Assembly: GCA_001797905.1 (NCBI GenBank)
Contig: MGQS01000105.1
Coordinates: 1-10,226 of the forward strand
Origin: Deltaproteobacteria bacterium RBG_16_54_11
GTDB lineage: Bacteria; Desulfobacterota; B13-G15; RBG-16-54-18
Length of the DNA: 10,226 nt
Direction: 5' to 3'
Positions 1 to 5,049 of the stretch are shown in pieces. Made by a program: the position numbers and the translations under genes. Every line of letters begins with the position of its first letter. Position 1 is the stretch's first letter. Below the pieces are notes generated by a model. It had not been told where the DNA came from, did no database searches, and was given only the letters and a program-made list of their open reading frames with translations.

Positions 1-45
1 TCCGAGGCCATCCAGTACCGGACCCTGGACAGGGGGGTCCTGTGA
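1..45 (+). CDS. C-terminal end of an upstream gene (partial)
   Basis: The first bases are open in frame 1 and read SEAIQYRTLDRGVL before a TGA at 43-45. The stop lies 14 nt before the ATG of the next gene on the same strand. That spacing is typical of an operon. Fourteen residues are too few to assign a family, and it could be chance reading through non-coding DNA. Confidence 0.4.
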   Translation, partial: SEAIQYRTLDRGVL

Positions 46-59
46 TCCTGCCTGATACG

Positions 60-660
60 ATGAAGGCGATCATCTTCGATTGGGGCGGGGTACTCTGTGA
101 AGAAACGGCGCTCGGCCTGATCTCCTATTTTTCAAAGGCACTCGGCGTGGCCCCGGAAGCGCTGGTCGGCGCCTTCAGGCCATTTCTGGCGGCATTCCAA
201 AAGGGGGAGATATCGGAGGATAACCTGTGGGAGGGGATGGCCACTACCCTGGGGATAGAGCGCCTCCATAACCCGTCCTTGTGGGGGGATGCCTTGCGCG
301 CCATCTACGTCCCTAAAAAGGAGATGTTTGTCCTGGCCTCCCGGCTCAAGGAGAAGGGGTACACGGTGGGGCTGCTCTCCAACGCAGAGATGGCGGCGAT
401 GGACTTCTTCTAATGAGCAGGGGTACGCGATGTTCGATGCCGCCGTCTTCTCCTGTGCAGAGGGGACGAGGAAGCCGGAACAAAAGATATACGAGATAGC
501 CTTGGAGCGATTGGGGGTTAAACCGCACGAGGCTGTTTTTATCGACGACAGGGTCGATTTTATCGCGGGTGCGAAAAAGCTCGGCATCCATACGATCCTG
601 TTCAAGGATCCTGAACAGGTGAAACAAGAGCTCGCTTCTTTTGCGATATCGCTCGAATAA
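60..660 (+). pseudogene. HAD-family hydrolase, interrupted by a +1 frameshift
   Basis: Haloacid dehalogenase-superfamily hydrolase of the subgroup whose first motif is F-D-x-G-G-V-L; members are usually small-molecule phosphatases or dehalogenases acting through an Asp nucleophile. From the ATG at 60 the frame gives motif I IIFDWGGVL (Asp7), then an alpha-helical cap and motif II LLSNA, and stops at TAA 411-413. The protein resumes one base over at 412 (NEQGYAMFDAAVFSC), with motif III Lys in GTRKPEQK and motif IV FIDDR, ending at TAA 658-660. Deleting one T near 405-411 restores a single 199-residue protein with all four motifs, the usual family length. A GTG at 42 is an alternative start but would overlap the upstream stop. 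The clean join suggests a recent mutation or a base-call error. The substrate cannot be inferred. Confidence 0.85.
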
Positions 661-707
661 GGCAACAAGCGATTACCTGAGAACTCCGCGAGGCCGCGAT
701 AAGAAAG

Positions 708-1118
708 CTACTTCGGCTCGGTGGGGAACTGCTCCTTGACCCACCGTTTCCAGCCACCCTTGAGCACAGAGACCCGCTGAAAACCCATCTTGACCAGCTT
801 GCGTGCCACCCGGGCACTTGTGTATTCGAAGGGTCACGCGCAGTAGAGGACGAGGGTCCTCTCGTGAGCATACTTCCCCGCCCACGACTGAACGGCGTTA
901 GGGTCTTCACGCACAGCGCCCACGATCTTGCGATCGCTGGCCTTCCAGTGAGCTTCACGGCGGACATCCAGGATAGTGAGATCAGGGCCTCCGAGCTTTG
1001 CTTTGAGCTCTTCGGCCGTTATGGTGGGAACGCCCGCCATGGCTATTGTAGTGGCCAGTAGAACGACCGCGGTCGCACCTATGATCAACGCTGCCATCAG
1101 GCCTATAAATCCCCGCAT
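708..1118 (-). CDS. Selenocysteine-containing single-domain rhodanese, exported (TGA at 834-836 = Sec95)
   Basis: Rhodanese-like sulfurtransferase, which moves sulfane sulfur through a persulfide on a loop cysteine. The start at 1118 follows a strong Shine-Dalgarno (AGGAGG, 6 nt spacing). Residues 1-29 form a signal peptide or anchor ending A-M-A-G, so it should act outside the cytoplasm. The domain begins at VPTITAEELKAKL and carries LTILDVRREAHW. The frame reaches TGA in LYCA-TGA-PFEYTSARVA and continues for 41 more residues, including GFQRVSVLKGGWKRW, to TAG at 708-710; this is exactly the second half of a rhodanese. Aligned without gaps to my memory of E. coli GlpE (active site CYHGNSSKGAA), the TGA falls on the catalytic Cys. 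Non-selenium relatives commonly have C-x-C-P here. A SECIS-like hairpin follows. The product would be 136 residues with a C-A-U motif. The alternative is a nonsense mutation in a decaying gene; the intact downstream half argues against it. Confidence 0.85.
803..817 (-). promoter_or_regulatory. SECIS-like hairpin of the rhodanese selenoprotein
   Basis: In the mRNA, 16 nt after the TGA, GTGCC pairs perfectly with GGCAC around the loop CGGGT, which starts 22 nt after TGA. Bacterial SECIS elements place a short stem with a G-containing apical loop about 16-37 nt downstream of UGA, to be bound by SelB. Five base pairs and a loop with three G residues fit this rule. The lower stem is weak, so the call rests on position and apical structure. 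Confidence 0.65.
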
Positions 1119-1176
1119 ACTGCACCTCCTTTGCTGAAAGAGCAAACACTACGTCGCACGGCACCGTATCTTAACC

Positions 1177-1205
1177 ATTGTAGGCTTACTCCCCGAATGA
1201 GTCAA
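1177..1205 (-). promoter_or_regulatory. Sigma-70-type promoter for the rhodanese
   Basis: On the minus strand TTGACT (1205-1200) and TACAAT (1182-1177) are separated by exactly 17 bp. The predicted transcript begins near 1170 and leaves a leader of about 50 nt before the ATG at 1118. Confidence 0.6.
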
Positions 1206-1218
1206 CAGGCGGGCGATA

Positions 1219-1247
1219 TTGACATTGTTTTGCAAAGACCGTAAGGT
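1219..1247 (+). promoter_or_regulatory. Plus-strand promoter upstream of the dksA-like gene
   Basis: TTGACA (1219-1224), a 17-bp spacer, then TAAGGT (1242-1247). The same TTGACA-N17-TAAGGT pair occurs in front of the tRNA gene. Transcription from here would give a long leader of about 300 nt to the DksA-like gene, through the vestigial MRIDMHVH fragment. Confidence 0.45.
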
Positions 1248-1300
1248 TTTTTCTTGGTGAGGTTAAGGAAAATGATTGCACGTTAATCGCGGGAGAAACC

Positions 1301-1423
1301 ATGCGGATTGATATGCACGTTCATTCCGTCGGCAACGGCAGCGCCTGTAAAGCTCCTCCACCCGGCCCCTATCATCGCCTTTCCTGTCTCTTCTCCTCCC
1401 AAGGGGGCGGTAGGGTCCCATGA
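1301..1423 (+). pseudogene. Vestigial 5' end of a TIM-barrel metal-dependent hydrolase
   Basis: After GGGAG with 6 nt spacing, an ATG opens MRIDMHVHSVGNGS. The H-x-H signature on strand 1 and the surrounding residues resemble the start of amidohydrolase-type TIM-barrel hydrolases. After about residue 14 the reading changes to proline- and serine-rich sequence unlike any hydrolase, and it stops at TGA 1421-1423, residue 41. I read it as a leftover 5' fragment after a deletion; a short leader peptide is the alternative. No remaining part of such a gene is visible before the DksA-like gene. Confidence 0.35.
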
Positions 1424-1553
1424 TACCGGCACAAATCAGCCTCTTTTCTTAACCGAAGAGGCGCCCGGGCTGCCCCTTTTTCGCTCTTGACTTCCCCTAG
1501 GTTTTTTATTAACCTTTTCTATTTTGCAGCGGTTCTTTTCCGGAGGAAAAAGA

Positions 1554-1916
1554 TTGGATGAGAAAAGGCTCGAATTCTTTCGGTCCCTCTTGAACGGACA
1601 GATGAAGGAGCTCATCGGGGAGGCGGTCAAGACCGTCAACGATATGACGATCACCGAGGGGGAATTCCCTGACCCGACCGATAGGGCGTCATGGGAGTCT
1701 GACCGCAACTTTTTGCTCAGAATACGCGAACGGGAGAGAAAGCTGATCACGAAGATCGGAGAGGCCCTGGCGAGGATAGAAGAAGGGGCCTTCGGCATTT
1801 GTGAACGATGCGGGGAGGAGATCTCAGAAAAGAGGCTGGAGGTGAGACCGGTAACGACCCTCTGCATCAAGTGCAAAGAAGACCAGGAGAATCTGGAAAA
1901 GAGGGGGATACCTTAG
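1554..1916 (+). CDS. DksA/TraR-family C4 zinc-finger protein
   Basis: Member of the DksA/TraR family, cytoplasmic proteins that bind RNA polymerase through its secondary channel and tune transcription, with ppGpp for DksA itself. The chosen TTG start at 1554 sits 7 nt after GGAGG (1542-1546) and gives MDEKRLEFFRSLLNGQ, a typical family N-terminus. A TTG at 1524 would add ten residues and has no ribosome site. The 120-residue product has a long helical N-terminal half (coiled-coil type; the acidic stretch EGEFPDPTDRAS lies in the mid-region) and a C-terminal zinc finger made of CERCGEEI and CIKCKE. It ends EKRGIP. It is shorter than E. coli DksA (about 151), as is usual for this DksA-like subgroup. 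Whether it works as DksA or as a paralogue cannot be told from sequence alone. Confidence 0.9.
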   Translation: MDEKRLEFFRSLLNGQMKELIGEAVKTVNDMTITEGEFPDPTDRASWESDRNFLLRIRERERKLITKIGEALARIEEGAFGICERCGEEISEKRLEVRPVTTLCIKCKEDQENLEKRGIP

Positions 1917-1990
1917 TCATCCAGTCCATCAAAAACCCCACTATAGGAAGGTGGGCCATCATCGCCATTAACGGCGCTGGGGATCACGCC

Positions 1991-2019
1991 TTGACAAGGG
2001 TTCAAGGGGGATATAAGGT
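1991..2019 (+). promoter_or_regulatory. Promoter of tRNA-Leu
   Basis: TTGACA (1991-1996), 17 bp, then TAAGGT (2014-2019). TATAAG at 2012-2017 overlaps it and is an alternative -10 with 15-bp spacing. Initiation near 2025 would be just ahead of the mature tRNA 5' end at 2029. Confidence 0.55.
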
Positions 2020-2028
2020 AGAATCTGG

Positions 2029-2116
2029 GCCTGGATGGCGGAACTGGTAGACGCAAGGGACTTAAAATCCCTTGGGGCTTTGCTCCGTGAGGGTTCGAGT
2101 CCCTCTCCAGGCACCA
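2029..2116 (+). tRNA. tRNA-Leu (anticodon UAA), CCA encoded
   Basis: The acceptor arms GCCTGGA (2029-2035) and TCCAGGC (2106-2112) are perfectly complementary and are followed by A-CCA. The D-loop region reads GGCGGAACTGGTAGACGC, a leucine-type sequence. The anticodon stem AGGGA/TCCCT encloses CTTAAAA, giving anticodon UAA for UUA/UUG codons. A long variable arm (class II) follows, and the T arm contains GGTTCGAGTCC. The length is 88 nt including CCA. No direct repeat of its 3' end, which would mark an integrated element, was seen elsewhere in the window. Confidence 0.97.
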
Positions 2117-2243
2117 GCGATTACCCGGCTTGGCTGTTGGACAGCCCCGAGCCGTCGGCGGTTATCGAAAGGGTGCTGCGAAAAGGGGCAGCCATTGCTG
2201 CTGGCGAAGATCGGCACGCGTTGAAGGCTTACGGCTATACCAG

Positions 2244-2277
2244 AAGGGCATTCCACCTGGGGATGCCCTTTTTGTCT
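2244..2277 (+). terminator. Rho-independent terminator after the tRNA
   Basis: AAGGGCAT (2244-2251) pairs with ATGCCCTT (2263-2270). The inner TCC/GGG pairs extend the stem to about 11 bp around ACCTG, and TTTTTGTCTT follows. It ends the tRNA transcript 16 bases before the stop of the convergent minus-strand gene. The run of A residues at 2244-2245 makes it only weakly bidirectional. Confidence 0.85.
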
Positions 2278-2292
2278 TGATCGCCTTCTTGG

Positions 2293-3159
2293 TCAGGCCT
2301 TTGCTTGGGCCGTCTTTCTAGCGTTATATCGCTGCATCCCCTCGTTGAATAGCTTTTCTTCCTCTTCTGTATAGACAATCAGCGGAGGCACCTGTTTTGG
2401 CTGTCCCTCGTCGTCCACGGCTACCATGGTGTAGTATGAGGTGAGCGCCTTAGTCCGTTGCCCGTTGGAGAGGTCCTCGGTTTCGACCTCGATCTGGATC
2501 TCCATCGAGGTGCGGCCGACAAACGTTATCTTGGCATATACCAAGACGAGCGCTCCCACCCGGACGGGCTGCAGGAATCGGATATCGTTGACCTGCGCGG
2601 TAACGACGTAGGAATTGCTGTGACGGCCGGCGGTGACGCCGGCGGCATTGTCCATGAGCTTCATCAGCTCCCCGCCATGGACGAATCCCGCCGGGTTCGC
2701 CTGGGCGGGCAGCATCAGCTGCGCCATGGTAAGGGCCGAATGTCGCACGGTCCTGCCCTCGACAGGGGTTCCCTGATCGAGCGAGTGTAAAAGTTCGGTA
2801 AATTTTATTTTATGGTTTTCTTCGCCCTTGCCGATCCTGCGAAAGAGAGCGGCGATCTTGTCAAACCCCTCCTTTTCCGCGACGTCGGCCGTCTCTTGAT
2901 AAAAGGCCGTTGCCTCTTCTTCATGCTCAATCGCCTGGCGCACAGTTGCTTTGATGTCGCCGGAGACGCCGAGGAGAGTAAATGCGTGCTCCGCGTGCTC
3001 GGCCTCATTCCGGGCCGTCTGGTAAAACATGTCGGCAACCAATGCAAGGCCGGCGTCGCTTGCCGCCTCGGCGGCGTGCATATATTCAAAATAGGCCCTC
3101 ATTTCATGTTCAAATACTTTGTGAAGATTTTGTTCGGTCTTGCTTGCTTTAAGATCCAT
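2293..3159 (-). CDS. Rubrerythrin-domain / hotdog acyl-CoA thioesterase fusion protein
   Basis: One uninterrupted 288-residue frame joins two families. Residues about 8-127 are a rubrerythrin-type four-helix di-iron domain, with E19 in helix 1, E52-x-x-H55 (NEAEHAEH), acidic residues in HEEEATAFYQE (79-89) and E113-x-x-H116 (GEENHK). Such domains reduce peroxide or sense oxidants in anaerobes; the rubredoxin-like iron domain is absent. Residues about 138-275 are a YciA/BACH-type hotdog thioesterase, with NPAGFVHGGELMKLMDNAAG (putative catalytic D170) and long beta-strands such as VNDIRFLQPVRVGALVLVYA; these hydrolyse acyl-CoA to acid plus CoA. A short linker, SLDQGTPVEGRT, joins them. Start ATG 3159 has AGGAG at 6 nt and a promoter at 3195-3223. 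No signal peptide, so cytoplasmic. The physiological link between oxidant handling and acyl-CoA hydrolysis is unknown to me. Confidence 0.88.
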   Translation of the reverse strand: MDLKASKTEQNLHKVFEHEMRAYFEYMHAAEAASDAGLALVADMFYQTARNEAEHAEHAFTLLGVSGDIKATVRQAIEHEEEATAFYQETADVAEKEGFDKIAALFRRIGKGEENHKIKFTELLHSLDQGTPVEGRTVRHSALTMAQLMLPAQANPAGFVHGGELMKLMDNAAGVTAGRHSNSYVVTAQVNDIRFLQPVRVGALVLVYAKITFVGRTSMEIQIEVETEDLSNGQRTKALTSYYTMVAVDDEGQPKQVPPLIVYTEEEEKLFNEGMQRYNARKTAQAKA

Positions 3160-3194
3160 GCCGATCTCCTTTCAAAGGAAATTGACTTCCTCTG

Positions 3195-3223
3195 ATGATA
3201 GTGGATTATAAGAGCGGGGTCAA
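3195..3223 (-). promoter_or_regulatory. Promoter of the rubrerythrin-thioesterase gene
   Basis: On the minus strand TTGACC (3223-3218), 17 bp, TATCAT (3200-3195), with the ATG at 3159. A TATAAT also occurs inside the spacer but lies too close to this -35 to pair with it. Confidence 0.5.
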
Positions 3224-3295
3224 GATGTCATGGAAAGGGTCGGCTCTTATGGATTGGTAAGAAATATTAAAGGTACCATTTTTGATAAGAACGGG

Positions 3296-3324
3296 TTGAC
3301 TGTTATTACAAGATATGGTATGCT
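3296..3324 (+). promoter_or_regulatory. Promoter of the small exported protein
   Basis: TTGACT (3296-3301), exactly 17 bp, TATGCT (3319-3324). A leader of about 100 nt then runs to the ATG at 3434. The leader is open in frame back to 3230, but that reading crosses the promoter and has no good ribosome site. Confidence 0.6.
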
Positions 3325-3433
3325 TATCGCCTCTATGAAAGAGTTAAAAAATGGATGCCGCAGAATTATCGTGGAATTCTCTCGGCGACTCAGAGAACAG
3401 TACAAAACCAACGTGAAAGAGGAGGTCAAGGAT

Positions 3434-3820
3434 ATGAAGAAAGTTATCTTTGTAGCAGCAGTGCTTACAGTAGTTGCTTTTGCCTTTGGCGCCATGGCGC
3501 AGCAAAAGACAACCCCGCCCCCGGCAAAACCTGCACCTGCGGCAGACGTTTGGAATGCTGCCGTGGGGGTCCTTGAAAAGATCGATGCGGCAGCGAAGAC
3601 GTTTGATTTCAAGAAGATAGTGACGCCCAAGGGGAAGAAGGCCATAGAAACAATGATGACCTTTGCTACTAATGACAAAACAAAGATTTTTAAACTTGTA
3701 GAAAACAACAAGGAGAAAAAACTGTCCTTCGATTATCTGAAGACGGGACAGACTCTCTGGATCATTTATAAGGTCGAGGGAGGCAAGAATATGGCAACAA
3801 AGATCGAGATCCGCCCGTAA
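3434..3820 (+). CDS. Small exported protein, putative OB-fold/beta-barrel
   Basis: No firm family assignment. The start at 3434 follows GAGGAGGT with about 8 nt spacing and gives a textbook signal peptide, MKKVIFVAAVLTVVAFAFGAMA, cleaved before QQ (22/23), so the protein is probably periplasmic. A proline/alanine-rich linker (26-37) leads to a lysine-rich domain of about 90 residues. Its pattern of short strands (VGVLEKIDAAAKTFDFKKI, KTKIFKLVENNKEKKLSFDY, GQTLWIIYKVEGGKNMATKI) resembles small OB-fold-like periplasmic domains in which a polymer or ion is held on a beta-barrel. No cysteines are visible, so it is not a redox partner of the flanking selenoproteins by disulfide exchange. Mature size is about 106 residues. 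It is monocistronic, with its own promoter and terminator. Confidence 0.8.
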   Translation: MKKVIFVAAVLTVVAFAFGAMAQQKTTPPPAKPAPAADVWNAAVGVLEKIDAAAKTFDFKKIVTPKGKKAIETMMTFATNDKTKIFKLVENNKEKKLSFDYLKTGQTLWIIYKVEGGKNMATKIEIRP

Positions 3821-3862
3821 TAGGCTGCTCCAAACAAGTAGTTTATAACTTACGCTTAGACC

Positions 3863-3893
3863 AAAAGGGCATCCCTCGAGGGGATGCCCTTTT
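3863..3893. terminator. Bidirectional terminator between convergent genes
   Basis: AAAAGGGCATCCC (3863-3875) pairs perfectly with GGGATGCCCTTTT (3881-3893) around TCGAG. It has T-runs on both strands, so it can stop the small exported-protein gene from the left and the DsbA-like gene from the right. The stem shares its core AAGGGCAT...ATGCCCTT with the tRNA terminator at 2244-2277. Confidence 0.88.
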
Positions 3894-3999
3894 ATATCTT
3901 TAAGCTTACCTCTCACCTGCACCACCAGCTACGGCACACTCTCGCTTAGCGGATCAGCGTTCGTTCTTCAGCAGAAAAGAAAAATTACAAAAGCAGACC

Positions 4000-4866
4000 C
4001 TATTTCTTTTTCTCTTTCTTCAATTCCGCCTCTATCAGTGCCTCGATGCCCTGCAGGCTGCCTTGTTTGGGAAGCCTGCCATTGACAAAGATGAGGGGGA
4101 TCCCTTCTTCAGCGCCTGCCTGCCGGCCCTCTTCCATATCCCTGGCAATCAATTTCTGTATGGCCGGGTCCCGCATCGTACTGTTGAATCGTTCCATATC
4201 AAGATGGAGTTCCTTGGCAATCTCCTGAATCCGGGCATCATTCAATGCCCTTTGGTTGGCGAATAATTTATCATGAAACTCCCAGAACTTTCCTTGAGCA
4301 TCAGCTGCCAGGGATGCAGCGGCAGCCGCGTAAGCAAAGGGGTGTATGGAGGAGAGGGGGAAGTTTTTAAAGACCAGGTTGACCTTTTTGGGATATTTGT
4401 CCAGCACCTGCTGGAGCAGCGGCTCGAGCCGCGCACAGTACGGTCACTGATAGTCGCTAAAGACGGCGATGGTAATTGGTGCGCGCTTGGAGCCTTTATA
4501 CGGAAGCCCGGAGAAGGAGAACTTATGCGCTACTTCGAGCTGAATAATCTGTACCGTATTGCCCGAGCGGCTCGTGACAACAAGCGCGTTCTTTTCTTTT
4601 ACATATATCATCCTGTCGAAGGCCTTATCGATTACAATGCGATTGACGATCTTGTCTTCGGCGAACGAATAGATGGCGATTTCTCCCGCGGACAGGATAT
4701 AGAGCCATTTCCCATCAGCCGATGCGCAGATATCCGATGACGGGGCCTTAAGGCCGAATTGCCCGCCAATGGTCCACTCTACTTCAGCAGGGATGACTGC
4801 GGGTACAGAGAGCAAGCTAACCATGACGGCTAAAACTATTCCCAGTATAATCGGCTCTCTTCTCAT
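4000..4866 (-). CDS. Selenocysteine-containing DsbA-like thioredoxin-fold protein (TGA at 4444-4446 = Sec141, motif U-P-Y-C)
   Basis: Secreted thiol-disulfide oxidoreductase or disulfide isomerase of the DsbA-like (thioredoxin_4) group. The start at 4866 follows GAGGAGGT. Residues 1-27 are a signal peptide ending VIPA. Residues about 28-120 form a beta-rich domain resembling propeller repeats (ICASADGKWLYILSAGEIAI). The thioredoxin domain begins PITIAVFSDYQ, then TGA, then PYCARLEPLLQQVLDKYP in the same frame, with VNLVFKNFPL and the helical insertion. The cis-proline loop is GIPLIFVNGR (P257), and the stop is TAG at 4000-4002. Relatives read F-S-D-Y-x-C-P-Y-C, so TGA replaces the nucleophilic first cysteine. 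The product is 288 residues. A hairpin with loop AGGU lies 35 nt downstream. A GTG at 4407 could mislead callers into annotating a separate 135-residue gene that would lack the active site. Confidence 0.9.
4400..4415 (-). promoter_or_regulatory. SECIS-like hairpin of the DsbA-like selenoprotein
   Basis: In the mRNA, TCCAGC pairs with GCTGGA (6 bp) around the loop AGGT, whose first base is nt 35 after TGA, inside the accepted 16-37 range. The loop matches the start of the E. coli fdhF SECIS loop AGGUCU as I remember it. A second hairpin nearer the TGA (GCGGC-TCGA-GCCGC, loop at nt 17) has its G later in the loop and is the weaker candidate. Confidence 0.68.
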
Positions 4867-4914
4867 ATCCTAAACCTCCTCTTCCGACACTTGTTGCTGT
4901 CCTTTATCAAGCCC

Positions 4915-4944
4915 AGTATACCGTATTACGCCAGGACACTGCAA
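4915..4944 (-). promoter_or_regulatory. Promoter of the DsbA-like selenoprotein
   Basis: On the minus strand TTGCAG (4944-4939), 18 bp, TATACT (4920-4915), about 50 nt before the ATG at 4866. Confidence 0.5.
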
Positions 4945-4996
4945 ACAAAAAAAGGGGATATGGAGAAGGGCTTAACATTGTGCACTGTATTGGCCA

Positions 4997-5026
4997 TTGA
5001 CATACAACGGCACATTTTTCTATACT
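4997..5026 (+). promoter_or_regulatory. Promoter of the dehydratase/isomerase gene
   Basis: TTGACA (4997-5002), 18 bp, TATACT (5021-5026), 23 bp before the ATG at 5050. AAGGAG lies in the short leader. Both divergent promoters in this gap share the -10 TATACT. Confidence 0.65.
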
Positions 5027-5049
5027 TGTACGTAGAGAAGGAGATCATC

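Larger units (their letters stand above)
1119..1553. other. Divergent intergenic region between the rhodanese and DksA-like genes
   Basis: This stretch of about 435 bases holds back-to-back promoters, for the minus-strand rhodanese (1177-1205) and for the plus strand (1219-1247). It also carries the vestigial MRIDMHVH reading start at 1301. The remainder, about 1345-1540, is C/T-rich with no recognisable gene. No clear terminator is seen. Confidence 0.5.

Noticed and set aside
289..660. A separate gene starting at 289
   Set aside because: Its first third is out-of-frame HAD sequence. Only the part after 412 is family-like, so it is the second half of the frameshifted hydrolase.
1421..1550. 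TGA at 1421 as a selenocysteine codon continuing the MRIDMHVH frame
   Set aside because: The reading on both sides is low-complexity and unlike any hydrolase, and no H-x-H-type continuation appears after it.
3230..3433. N-terminal extension of the small exported protein to 3230
   Set aside because: It would bury the signal peptide after 68 residues, cross a good promoter at 3296-3324, and ignore the strong ribosome site before 3434.
4891..5049. N-terminal extension of the dehydratase to 4891
   Set aside because: It spans both divergent promoters. The ATG at 5050 has a proper ribosome site and gives the family's normal length.
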